This document shows positions 26,228 through 33,894 of a stretch of 34,695 bases of DNA, in pieces. Origin of the DNA: an uncultured Bacilli bacterium (GTDB lineage: Bacteria; Bacillota_I; Bacilli_A; RFN20; CAG-826); NCBI GenBank assembly GCA_944358895.1, contig CALVSB010000015.1, forward strand, positions 1 to 34,695, in the 5' to 3' direction. Both the position numbers and the translations under genes were made by a program. Each line of letters opens with the position of its first letter. Positions within the stretch are counted from its first letter, which is position 1. A model generated the notes under the pieces. It saw only the letters and a program-made list of their open reading frames with translations. It was not told the origin of the DNA and made no database searches.

Positions 26228-26800
26228 TTACCCTAGGCGGGAGGAAATGATGGAGCGAATGGTGTCGACGGCTTTCGAAAGGTCGTCGTTAACGATCTGG
26301 AAATCATAGTCCTTGGCCATCGCGAGCTCGCGGGTCGCCTTTTCGAGGCGGGCCTTGATGACCTCCGGGTCCTCGGTGTCGCGCCCGACGAGGCGGGCCA
26401 AAAGGGTATCGCGGTCGGGCGGGAGGATGAAGATGGTAAGGAGATTCTCCTTGCCGCACTTCTTCATGATCTGGTGAGCCCCGTTGACCTCGATTTCGAG
26501 GATGACGTTATGGCCGGCTTCGAGGGCCTCGAAAACTTCTTTCTTCGGGGTACCGTAATTGTGGGAAACGAAGTTCGTGTGCTCGAGGAAACCGCCTTCG
26601 GCCACCATTTTCTTGAAGGTGGCGTCGTCGACGAAATGATAATCGACGCCGTCTTTTTCCCCGGGGCGCATTTCCCTAGTCGTATAGGAAACGGAATAAA
26701 CAAGGTCGAGTTTCTTGTCATCCATGAGGAGCTCGCGCACCGTCCCCTTGCCGACCCCGGAGGGTCCCGAAATAACGATAAGAAGTCCGCGCTTTGCCAT
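26228..26800 (-). CDS. gmk: Guanylate kinase
   Basis: Phosphorylates GMP to GDP. The protein has 190 residues, starting MAKRGLLIVISGPSGVGKGT with the P-loop at about 11-18. It continues with the GMP-binding SVSYTTREMRPGEKDGVDYHFV near 38-58 and the IEVNGAHQIMKK segment near 100. The ATG at 26800 is chosen to fit the family N-terminus; the open frame extends 30 codons further but through a hairpin. No Shine-Dalgarno is visible before this ATG. A candidate promoter (26813-26841) would give a leader of only about 5 nt, so gmk may be read from a near-leaderless mRNA. Confidence 0.97.
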   Translation of the reverse strand: MAKRGLLIVISGPSGVGKGTVRELLMDDKKLDLVYSVSYTTREMRPGEKDGVDYHFVDDATFKKMVAEGGFLEHTNFVSHNYGTPKKEVFEALEAGHNVILEIEVNGAHQIMKKCGKENLLTIFILPPDRDTLLARLVGRDTEDPEVIKARLEKATRELAMAKDYDFQIVNDDLSKAVDTIRSIISSRLG

Positions 26801-26812
26801 ATATAACTTTAG

Positions 26813-26841
26813 AGTATCGCAAATCAGCCTTTCAAAGGCAA
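26813..26841 (-). promoter_or_regulatory. Candidate gmk-priA promoter
   Basis: -35 TTGCCT (26836-26841), 17 bp, -10 GATACT (26813-26818) on the - strand. The predicted start is about 5 nt before the gmk ATG. Confidence 0.4.
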
Positions 26842-26844
26842 ACA

Positions 26845-26865
26845 AAAACCGCACATTTTGCGGAC
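26845..26865 (-). terminator. Orphan intrinsic terminator upstream of gmk
   Basis: On the - strand CCGCA-AAATG-TGCGG is followed by TTTTTGTTTG. It lies just upstream of the candidate gmk -35 box, with no coding gene on the - strand before it. Confidence 0.5.
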
Positions 26866-27249
26866 TTTTCGTCGTTTTTCCTCCTGACAATCATCTCGGG
26901 AGGAAGACACGAATCGCGAGTTGGCCGTCAGCGGGGAAAGGCCGTTTCCGCATAGTTGCCTTCAAAAAACGCTGCAAAACCCCTTTCTTTCCGGATCGAA
27001 AAGGGAAAAAGGCCTCTCGGGTTGGCTGTCGCTGGGCAAGGAGCTGCCTCAACGTCTGTCGCTGATCTCGCCTTCGGCAATCGGCTCGTCCAGCCGTGAA
27101 ATTTTCCGGCCGACGCCGGGCTTTTCGGGCCCATCATGCCCCTTTGACGAAGCGGGCCGAGCCTAAAGGGGCCGCCTTGGCCGAGCGCCCGGCCCGAAAA
27201 CCGCGTCTCTCCCGCCGATTGGGCCGCCGAGGGGGACGGGAAGCCTTTC
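26866..27249. other. Unexplained non-coding region between gmk and rqcH
   Basis: Nearly 400 bp between divergent genes without a credible coding frame. It is GC-rich with many short hairpins and two related segments, 26920-26941 and 27021-27042 (15 of 22 positions alike, GTTGGCYGTC core). With the - strand terminator at 26845-26865 it could encode a structured RNA on the - strand; no known RNA family (RNase P, SRP, tmRNA, 6S, T-box, tRNA) was recognised. No clear rqcH promoter is visible. Confidence 0.35.
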
Positions 27250-28668
27250 ATGCGCTATCCTATGGGCGTGAAAATCTCCGAGCTCAATCAATACCTTGCC
27301 TACCTCGAACCCCTGCTCAAGGGGCGTTACCTCTCCCGGGTGACTTCCTTTGCCCCTGGGGTCGTCTCCTTCCGGGTGTCGGGAGCTGACTTCCCGCGCC
27401 TTACTTTCGTCATCGAGGGAGGCGAGCCCCGCTTCTACCTCGCGAGAACCCTCTTAGAAGGGAAAAGCCTCGAGACGAGTTTCCTCGACGTTATCAAAAA
27501 GCATCTCTACCGGGCCCAGGTCCGGGGCCTCTCGCTACTAGGAGGCGACCGGATCCTCGACCTCCGGCTTCTCGCCTCGGAGGAAGCCCTTTTCCCCAAG
27601 GAACGCCACCTCGTCTTCGAGATGTTCCCCCGCCACGCCAACCTCGTCCTCCTCGACGAGGAGAAGAAGGTCATCACCGCCTACCGGACATCTTCGATTG
27701 AGGACAAACGGCCTCTTTTCAAAGGCCTTACCTATGCGCTTCCCCCGCAAAACGCCTTCCAAATGGAAGATATTCCGCTCGACTTGGACAAAACCCTCAA
27801 GCACTACGAGGACCTCGAAGCCGAGATTCTTTCCAGCCGCAAGAAGGAGCGGTTCGGGGAACTCGAGAAATACCTCCGCTCCAGGAAGAAAGCCCTCGAG
27901 AAGAAGGCCGCGGCCCTTTCCCGCGACCTCGCGGGAGCCTCTTCCCGCCTCGATGCCGGAAAGAAGGGGGAGCTCATCTATACCTACTTCGACGAGATTG
28001 ACCAAAGCGCCCCGAAGGTCGTCCTCGAAGGCGTCGAGATTGCCCTCGACCCCCGGAAGAGCCTCGCCCAGAACGCCGAGGCCTACTACCGCCAAGCCAA
28101 GAAGGCCAAGGAAACCGTGGATCTTGGGAACAAGCATCTCAAGGAGTGCCAGGAGGAACTTTCGGACGTCGAAAGCGCGATCGCCCAGTACGAAGCCAGC
28201 GACGAAGAAGGCCTCGAGCAGATGGCCAAGGAGCTTTCGATCCCGGAAAAGGGAAGGCCGAAGGCCGGCTGGAAGGGGCTTTCCCGTTCTTCCCTCCCCT
28301 ACGAATGCCATCTCGGGACGACGCGCCTCTTATACGGGAAATCGGCTCGGGAAAACGACTGTCTGAGCTTCCTTTTCGCCCGGGGCAAGAAGCTCCACTG
28401 GTTCCACATCATGGGCGATAGCGGCTCCCACCTCGTCCTCAAAAGCGAGGAGCCGACGAAAAAGGAAATCGAGCTCGCCGCCGAGATTGCCTGCCTCCTT
28501 TCTGGTAGGGAAGACGGCGACGTCATGCACGCCCTCCGGGGCGACGTGAGGAAGGGAAGCGTCTCGGGGCAGGCCATCGTCAAGAAATTCGAGACCATCC
28601 ACGTCCGCTCGGTGAGCGATGAGGCCCGCGCGGCCCTGAAGGCGGCCCACAAGGCCGAGAAGCCATGA
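27250..28668 (+). CDS. rqcH: RqcH/NFACT-family ribosome quality-control protein
   Basis: A homologue of Rqc2/RqcH, which binds stalled 50S subunits and adds alanine tails to the trapped chain. It has 472 residues against about 570 in Bacillus. The NFACT-N domain (1-175) keeps the Asp-Arg pair needed for tRNA-Ala binding (GGDRILDL, D100-R101) and MFPRHANLVLLD near 127. A coiled-coil (about 185-325, rich in Lys/Glu/Leu) follows, then the NFACT-R domain (about 345-460) with ARENDCLSFLF and WFHIMGDSGSHLVL. The shorter length comes from a compact N-terminus and no domain after NFACT-R. GGGAAG precedes the ATG at 27250; a second in-frame ATG lies at 27262. In Bacillus the homologue yloA sits upstream of gmk on the same strand; here it is divergent. 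Confidence 0.93.
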   Translation: MRYPMGVKISELNQYLAYLEPLLKGRYLSRVTSFAPGVVSFRVSGADFPRLTFVIEGGEPRFYLARTLLEGKSLETSFLDVIKKHLYRAQVRGLSLLGGDRILDLRLLASEEALFPKERHLVFEMFPRHANLVLLDEEKKVITAYRTSSIEDKRPLFKGLTYALPPQNAFQMEDIPLDLDKTLKHYEDLEAEILSSRKKERFGELEKYLRSRKKALEKKAAALSRDLAGASSRLDAGKKGELIYTYFDEIDQSAPKVVLEGVEIALDPRKSLAQNAEAYYRQAKKAKETVDLGNKHLKECQEELSDVESAIAQYEASDEEGLEQMAKELSIPEKGRPKAGWKGLSRSSLPYECHLGTTRLLYGKSARENDCLSFLFARGKKLHWFHIMGDSGSHLVLKSEEPTKKEIELAAEIACLLSGREDGDVMHALRGDVRKGSVSGQAIVKKFETIHVRSVSDEARAALKAAHKAEKP

Positions 28669-29495
28669 ACGAGCAGTTTAGGGAGTTCCTCTCCGCCCAA
28701 GGCGTCGACTGCGAGGACCTTCGCCCCTTGGGGGAAGGAACGAGCAACGACACATATCTACTAGGCAAGGCCCTCGTCTACCGAGAGAAAAAGCCCTCCG
28801 ACCCCTACTTCTACCAGCCTCTCCACGAGAAGCGGGCCATCATGGAAGGAGCCAAGAAAGGCATCGCCGTCCCGGCTCTCCTTTTCGACGAGAAGACGGG
28901 CGACATGGTGAGCCTCTACATCCCCGGGAACGAGCACTTTCCGACCTCCGGGGCTTCTAAGGAAGACATCGGGAAAGCCGTAAAGGCCATCAAGGCCTTC
29001 CACGAATGCGAAGTGTCGCTCCCCCCGTTCGACCCCTTGAGGCGGCTTTCCTATTACCAGGACGAAGCCGGGGCCCGGCTCCTTTTCGCCGGGGAAAGCG
29101 AGATCGTCTCCTCCTTCGAGCAGGCGATAAGCACCTCGAAGCTCGTTCCTTCCCACAACGACCTCGTCGGGAGCAACGTCCTATATCTCGCCGGGAAGGC
29201 CCTTCTCATCGACTTCGAGTTCGCCGGATACAACGACCCTTACTTCGACCTCGCTTCCCTTTTAAGTGAGAACAAGATCGAGGACGAAGAGCTCATTAGC
29301 GAGGCCCTCTACGACCTTTTCGGGATCGATAGTGACCCCGACCGCCTCGCTTTGTTTTTGGCCTTCGAAGACATCCTTTGGGGCTATTGGGCCCTCTACC
29401 GCTTCAAGATGAGCGGCAACCCGATCTTCCAGGAAATCTACCAAGACAAAAAGGCCGCCTATGCCCGGCGGCCCCTCTTCAAGACGATGGCCTAG
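28665..29495 (+). CDS. Choline/ethanolamine kinase-like phosphotransferase (LicA/APH family)
   Basis: A small-molecule kinase with the aminoglycoside/choline kinase fold, 276 residues. The N-lobe has RPLGEGTSNDTYLL near 20-33. The catalytic loop reads SHNDLVGSNVLY near 164-175 with the Brenner Asp and Asn, and the metal-binding LIDFEFAGYNDPYFDLAS lies near 180-197. These are typical of LicA-type choline kinases and related thiamine kinases; the substrate cannot be read from sequence, and no lic transport or transferase genes are nearby. The start overlaps the rqcH stop by ATGA (28665-28668). The stop codon shares CTAG with that of the convergent VanZ-family gene. Confidence 0.82.
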   Translation: MNEQFREFLSAQGVDCEDLRPLGEGTSNDTYLLGKALVYREKKPSDPYFYQPLHEKRAIMEGAKKGIAVPALLFDEKTGDMVSLYIPGNEHFPTSGASKEDIGKAVKAIKAFHECEVSLPPFDPLRRLSYYQDEAGARLLFAGESEIVSSFEQAISTSKLVPSHNDLVGSNVLYLAGKALLIDFEFAGYNDPYFDLASLLSENKIEDEELISEALYDLFGIDSDPDRLALFLAFEDILWGYWALYRFKMSGNPIFQEIYQDKKAAYARRPLFKTMA

Positions 29496-31264
29496 CCTTT
29501 CTTCCAAGGCTTGCGCTTGATTAAGAGAACGATTCCGTAAACGAGGAGAAAGATCAATAAGCCAATGAAGGCGCCCGCGAGGTTGATCCCGACGTCGACG
29601 AGGCTCGGGCCCCGCATCGGGGTGAGGATCTGGATGGCTTCGGTCATGAAGGCCAAGACGGCGGCGATCCCACCGGAGAAAGCCACGGCCAAATAAGTCC
29701 TATGAGGATCGGCGAAATAGAGGGCGAAGAAGAGGGCCCCGATGCCGCCGAGGAAAGCGAAAAGAGAGAGGTGGCCGATGTTTTTCCGGACGGAAATGGT
29801 GAAATCCTTGTCGCCGGGGTCGACGTTGACCGGCCCTTCGACCGTCGCGGAGAAAGTCATCTCCAAGTTCGGGTTGGCGACCGAGGAAACGGTGAAGGTC
29901 ACGCTTCCCCCCTTCTCGAAGGAGATGCGCGGAGAGAGGGAGGGCGAGCCGCTGACCGAGGCGACGCCCGGGTCGGAAGAGACGACGCTGATCGAGCGGT
30001 CGTAGACGTTTTGGCTCCCGCCGGAGCCGAGAAGGGACATGCTGACGGAGAGGGACGACCCGGCACTGGCCGCGAAGCTTCCCCCGTCGGAGAGGGTCGA
30101 GCTGCCGACCTTGAGGCTCTCGATGGAGACCGGGATGATTTCCTTCGAGGTGAACTCGATTTCCTTGCTGAAAAGAGGCTCGTCGGTCCCGTCTTTCAAG
30201 AGGGCGCTTTCCACTCTCACGACGAGCTTATCCTCCTCGGTGGCTTCCGCCCGGTAGCCTTTGATGTTGAAGGAAGTGCCGGAAGCGTCCACGGCCCGGG
30301 CCTTCATCTCGTCGAGGGAGACGAGGAAGAGGCTTTCTTCCGGAAGCGAAGTTCCGAGGTAGGAGGCGGAGAAATAGACGCCCGACTGCTCGTAGTCGTA
30401 GTCGTTCAGGGCCAGCTCGCCCTCGATTTCGCTTAGGGCGATGCCCTCGATTTGATAGCTCTCTCCGATGGGGCTCGTGACGTCGATCTCATAAGACTTC
30501 CCACCGATCGAGAAGGCGTGGGGGCCGGGCGTGACGCCCCGCTCGACGTAGATGGCCCCACGCGGGTCGACGTGGATGCCCTCGTCGGCCTCCACTTCAA
30601 GGGAGGAAACGTCGAAATAGCGACGGAGCTCATAGTCGCTCCGCTCGCCGATCGGGTCGGATAGGACGAGGTCGAACGAAGCGGCCGTCCCGGCCTGGAC
30701 CGAGGTCGGCGCGTTCTCGAGGCTGAACTCCCGGGGCGAAGGGCGCGGCACGATGTCGAAGGAAAAAGTCGTCATGACCCCTTCGTCCCCGTAGACGGCG
30801 ATTTCGCAGTCCTCGGCCGCCTCCCCGTTGGAGACGATCCTGACGACGAGGGAAGAAGGGTCGACGACCAGGGAATAGTTTTCCCCGCCTTTCACTTCTT
30901 CCGCCCGGAAGGAGGCATATTCATAGGTGTTTTCCTTCTTTTCCGGATACTCGAGATCGAAGGTCAGCATCGTCGTCGTCCCGAGGCAAATTTCGTTGGA
31001 CGAAGGGTCGTCCTCGAGGGCGTCGAGATAGCTCGAGCTCGAGAGGAGGCGGATGCCGGTCGGATGAACGGGGGTCGGCTCGGCGGCCGGGAAAAGATTG
31101 GCAAACCAGGCGAGGATGTTCCCGACGAAAGACGAATGACGCGAGCTGAGATCGCCCGGCAGGGCGCTTTCGACGACGGTGAAAACGCCGGCCACCGCAT
31201 AGATGGCCATGAAGAAATAGACCGTCCAGTGACGGCCCTTAAGGCTCGGGAAAAGCTTGCTCAT
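29492..31264 (-). CDS. VanZ-family membrane protein with a large Ig-like extracytoplasmic insertion
   Basis: A 590-residue protein with a split VanZ domain. The first helix (about 13-33) is followed by ALPGDLSSRHSSFV, the pattern that normally follows VanZ helix 1. The rest of the domain resumes only at residue 492 with VRKNIGHLSLFAFLG, three further helices and the signature MTEAIQ...GPSLVDVGINLAGA. Between them, about residues 60-485 form a Ser/Glu/Asp-rich, beta-rich region outside the membrane, including a bacterial Ig-like (Big_2-type) segment near 420-480 (VVSSDPGVASVSG). VanZ proteins are usually 150-220 residues; the biochemical role of the family is not established, although VanZ confers teicoplanin resistance. 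The ATG at 31264 lies 26 bp inside the end of ppa; AAAGG is only 1 nt upstream, so the start is uncertain. Confidence 0.85.
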   Translation of the reverse strand: MSKLFPSLKGRHWTVYFFMAIYAVAGVFTVVESALPGDLSSRHSSFVGNILAWFANLFPAAEPTPVHPTGIRLLSSSSYLDALEDDPSSNEICLGTTTMLTFDLEYPEKKENTYEYASFRAEEVKGGENYSLVVDPSSLVVRIVSNGEAAEDCEIAVYGDEGVMTTFSFDIVPRPSPREFSLENAPTSVQAGTAASFDLVLSDPIGERSDYELRRYFDVSSLEVEADEGIHVDPRGAIYVERGVTPGPHAFSIGGKSYEIDVTSPIGESYQIEGIALSEIEGELALNDYDYEQSGVYFSASYLGTSLPEESLFLVSLDEMKARAVDASGTSFNIKGYRAEATEEDKLVVRVESALLKDGTDEPLFSKEIEFTSKEIIPVSIESLKVGSSTLSDGGSFAASAGSSLSVSMSLLGSGGSQNVYDRSISVVSSDPGVASVSGSPSLSPRISFEKGGSVTFTVSSVANPNLEMTFSATVEGPVNVDPGDKDFTISVRKNIGHLSLFAFLGGIGALFFALYFADPHRTYLAVAFSGGIAAVLAFMTEAIQILTPMRGPSLVDVGINLAGAFIGLLIFLLVYGIVLLIKRKPWKKG

Positions 31265-31775
31265 ACCTTTCCATGGCCTCTTTGATGACCGATAGGGCCT
31301 TGTCGCGTCCCAAAATGGGCCCGACCTCGGTGCTCTTGCCGGCCTCGAGGCCTTTGTAGACGGCAAAGAAATGGGCGATTTCCGGCCCGAGATGGGGCGG
31401 AAGTTCTTCCAAAGTCCGGTAACCCCCGTAAATCGGGTCGTCGGGACAGACGGCGAGGATCTTTTCGTCGCCTCGTCCCGTGTCTTCCATCATGACGACC
31501 CCGAGGGGGATGGCCCGGGCCAAGGCCAAGGGCTGGATCGGCCGCGAGGCAATGAGAAGGACGTCGAGGGGATCCCCGTCGTCTCCGAGGGTCCGCGGGA
31601 TGAAGCCGTAATTGTGCGGGTAATGGGTGGCAGTCGAAAGGATGCGGTCGAGCCGGAGGGCCCCCGTCTCCTTGTCGAGCTCGTACTTGAGCGAGGAATC
31701 GGCGCTTATCTCGACGCAGCAAAGGAATTCGGTCGGCGTGATGCGCTCTTTTCTCACGGTATGCCAAAGGTTCAT
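31239..31775 (-). CDS. ppa: Inorganic pyrophosphatase, family I
   Basis: Cytosolic enzyme hydrolysing pyrophosphate to phosphate and driving biosynthesis forward. The 178 residues have the family I pattern: the substrate-binding KYELDKETGALRLDR (30-44), ATHYPHNYGFIP (49-60), the metal-binding GDDGDPLDVLL (64-74) and EDTGRGDEKILAV (97-109). Firmicutes of the Bacillus group usually carry the unrelated family II enzyme, so a family I enzyme is worth noting. GAGGT lies 6 nt before the ATG at 31775, and a - strand -10 TATAAT lies at 31794-31799. The last 26 bp overlap the VanZ-family gene, so the two are co-transcribed. Confidence 0.95.
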   Translation of the reverse strand: MNLWHTVRKERITPTEFLCCVEISADSSLKYELDKETGALRLDRILSTATHYPHNYGFIPRTLGDDGDPLDVLLIASRPIQPLALARAIPLGVVMMEDTGRGDEKILAVCPDDPIYGGYRTLEELPPHLGPEIAHFFAVYKGLEAGKSTEVGPILGRDKALSVIKEAMERYEQAFPEP

Positions 31776-31793
31776 CGTTCTACCTCAACGGCG

Positions 31794-31799
31794 ATTATA
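31794..31799 (-). promoter_or_regulatory. Candidate -10 box of ppa
   Basis: Perfect TATAAT on the - strand, 18 bp before the ppa start; no convincing -35 is seen. Confidence 0.45.
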
Positions 31800-31834
31800 A
31801 CCTATCGAGGGCCCAAGTCGCCCTTTTGCGAGTA

Positions 31835-31840
31835 TATATT
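31835..31840 (+). promoter_or_regulatory. Candidate -10 box placing transcription start at the lipoprotein ATG
   Basis: TATATT ends 6 nt before the ATG at 31847, so transcription would begin at or next to the start codon. No ribosome site or good -35 is visible. Confidence 0.35.
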
Positions 31841-31846
31841 TATGCG

Positions 31847-32647
31847 ATGAGAATATTTCGGTTCCTTTTCTTCACAATGTTACTCGCTCTTTCTTCCTGC
31901 TCGGGAAGCACAGCCCCTTACCGCTCCGACCTCCGGGGCGATATGGACGAAAGCGCCTCGACCTATTTCGAGGCGATGGTCCGCCGCGACGGGGAGAGCC
32001 TCGTCTCGGAACTCCAGGCCGGGGAAAGCGAGCTCGTCTTCTTCGGGAGCGCCGTCTGCCGCCATTGTGAGGAAATCGAGGAAGCCCTCTGCCGCGCCAT
32101 CGCCCGGACCGGCCTCTTCGTGAGCCTCGTCTACATCGAGAGCTCGCTCGACCTCAAGGACCCGAATAGCGACTACTCGATCGTCCGTTCCTACCTGCAG
32201 GAAACCTACGGAGAGGAAGACGTCGGCCGTTTCACCCCGTGGCTATATTACGTGGCCCCGGACGGTATAACGAGTATCCTATCGGGCACCGGGACCGACA
32301 CCAGTGAGGATTACTATTACCGCCTGCTCAAAAACAACTTCGGCTCGACCGATGTCACCCGCTTTGTAGAGCCCTCGCCAATCGACGACCGTGTTCTCTC
32401 GGTCCTGATCGATAGCAGCGACCAATCCGCCTATGCTTCTTATCTCGCGAGCATCAAAAAGGAGGCCGAAAGGACGGGGAAAGCCGTGTCGACCTACGAT
32501 TATGCGGCCCTGAAAGAAGAAAATCCGTCGGCTTTTTGCGAGGATTTCGAGCTGGAGGCATTAGAAAACGCCGTCCGGGTGGGCGGCGTTACCTATTCTT
32601 TTCCAAGCGACGGGGCGAGCGAAGCAATTGCAGCTTACTTCGCCTGA
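31847..32647 (+). CDS. Thioredoxin-like lipoprotein
   Basis: A 266-residue envelope protein. The signal peptide ends in LSSC with the lipidated Cys at 18. A thioredoxin-fold domain follows: strand ELVFFGSAV, active site CRHC (C71, C74), a helix, and the cis-Pro region RFTPWLYYV with P131. The C-terminal 110 residues show no known domain. Proteins of this type act as thiol-disulfide oxidoreductases outside the membrane; CRHC suggests redox activity but the direction is unknown and no CcdA or DsbB partner is present. The ATG at 31847 gives the signal peptide; a TTG at 31826 is the only upstream alternative. No ribosome site is seen. The last 13 bp overlap the convergent ATP-grasp gene. Confidence 0.8.
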   Translation: MRIFRFLFFTMLLALSSCSGSTAPYRSDLRGDMDESASTYFEAMVRRDGESLVSELQAGESELVFFGSAVCRHCEEIEEALCRAIARTGLFVSLVYIESSLDLKDPNSDYSIVRSYLQETYGEEDVGRFTPWLYYVAPDGITSILSGTGTDTSEDYYYRLLKNNFGSTDVTRFVEPSPIDDRVLSVLIDSSDQSAYASYLASIKKEAERTGKAVSTYDYAALKEENPSAFCEDFELEALENAVRVGGVTYSFPSDGASEAIAAYFA

Positions 32648-33864
32648 GCCTTTTCCCGGACGAATTTATCGAAGGTGAGGCCTTCCTCGACCGTCTTGAA
32701 CTTGGCGTAGTAGAACTGGTCGCCCATGACGGCGGCCATATGGGCCGGATAGCGCCCTTCCATGCAGAGCTTGTCCCAGTACTTGGCCTTGATCTCCTCG
32801 GGCGTATGGGCGTAGGCGAGGCGGTCGAGCCGATGGGAGGCGAAGGCATAGAACTTCTCGAGTCCCATGTTCTGGCGGTTTTCGTCGTAGGCGACGATGT
32901 CCGCGTAGATTTCGTAGCAGGAAAGCGAGCCCCCGAAATCGATGAGGTCGGGCGTATAGCCGCCCGGCGGTCGCATGTTGCACTCGAGGGCGACGAAATC
33001 GCCCTTCTTCGCAAGGCCCGGCTTGTCTTCCTTGAGGACGAAGAACTCGATGTGGAAGAAGCGCTTCTTGATGCCGAAGGCCTTGACGACACCCTGCCCC
33101 ACCTTCTTGAAGGCTTCGCGGTCGATGTCTCCCATCGGGAGCTCGAAGGGATTGTTGTAATAGTAATAGTCGAGGCCCTCGTTCACGATGTCGGCAATCG
33201 GCGTCGGGAAGTGGTCGCTGCTCATGAAGGCGACGTCTCCTTTGGAGTCGCAGATGCCGTCGAAGGAGACGATTTCCCCGTCGATGTATTCTTCGACGAT
33301 GTGGGTTTCCGAAAGCTTGTCTTTGAGGAAGGTCCGCACCGCGGCCTCGTCCTTCAGCTTGTAGGAGTCGCTAGCCCCGACCCCGACGTCGGGCTTGGCA
33401 AAGAGGGGGTAGCCGACCTCTTGGGCAAAGGCGAGGACTTTGTCCAAATCCTCGGGCCCGTCGGCCAAGACGTAGCGCATCGTCAGGGCCCCGCCTTTCT
33501 TGAAGCATTCCTTCATGGCGCTTTTGGCCTTGATGCGGCGCATTTCCTCGGGGTGGAAGCCGCTATTCACGCCGAAAGCCTCGCGGAGCCGGGCATCCAT
33601 CTCGAGCCACCACTCGTTGTCGCTTTCGATGTAGTCGATCTTGCCGTACTTCCGCTCGTAATAGGCGACGGCTTCCTTCATCTTCGGGAAGTCGCTGAGA
33701 TCGGGCAGGAAATAGTATTCGTTGAGCGAAGCCTTGAGACGCGGGTGGAGGTCGTAGGTCGGCGAGTCGCCGATGCCTAGGACCGTGATGCCCCTTTCGC
33801 GCAGGGCTTCGACCCATTTGTAGTAGCGCCGCGGGAAGTTGGGCGAGACAAAGACGAAATTCAT
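32635..33864 (-). CDS. ATP-grasp ligase-type protein
   Basis: A 409-residue protein with ATP-grasp architecture: a pre-ATP-grasp Rossmann-like domain (MNFVFVSPNFPRRYYKWVEAL..., about 1-105), the ATP-binding lobe (GYPLFAKPDVGVGASDSYKL near 151-170, HIVEEYIDGEIVSFDGI near 188) and the metal/ATP-binding HIEFFV...VALECNMRPPGGYTPDLIDF near 270-310. These are carboxylate-amine/thiol ligase features, joining a carboxylate to an amine through an acyl-phosphate. The substrate is unknown; the pattern is reminiscent of dipeptide or carnosine-synthase-like ATP-grasp enzymes. The ATG at 33864 is chosen because AGGAA lies upstream; an ATG at 33885 is also in frame. It follows atpC by 30 bp and has its own extended -10 candidate. 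Confidence 0.82.
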   Translation of the reverse strand: MNFVFVSPNFPRRYYKWVEALRERGITVLGIGDSPTYDLHPRLKASLNEYYFLPDLSDFPKMKEAVAYYERKYGKIDYIESDNEWWLEMDARLREAFGVNSGFHPEEMRRIKAKSAMKECFKKGGALTMRYVLADGPEDLDKVLAFAQEVGYPLFAKPDVGVGASDSYKLKDEAAVRTFLKDKLSETHIVEEYIDGEIVSFDGICDSKGDVAFMSSDHFPTPIADIVNEGLDYYYYNNPFELPMGDIDREAFKKVGQGVVKAFGIKKRFFHIEFFVLKEDKPGLAKKGDFVALECNMRPPGGYTPDLIDFGGSLSCYEIYADIVAYDENRQNMGLEKFYAFASHRLDRLAYAHTPEEIKAKYWDKLCMEGRYPAHMAAVMGDQFYYAKFKTVEEGLTFDKFVREKAQAK

Positions 33865-33883
33865 GGCTCGTTCCTCGTGCGAC

Positions 33884-33889
33884 ATTGTA
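33884..33889 (-). promoter_or_regulatory. Candidate extended -10 promoter of the ATP-grasp gene
   Basis: On the - strand TGCTACAAT gives a TGn-extended -10 (TACAAT). The -35 region is poor. It would separate the ATP-grasp gene from the atp operon in expression. Confidence 0.4.
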
Positions 33890-33894
33890 GCACC

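Noticed and set aside
26801-26890. A 30-codon N-terminal extension of guanylate kinase from a TTG at 26890
   Set aside because: It would run through the hairpin at 26845-26865 and the candidate promoter, and the family normally starts directly before the P-loop.
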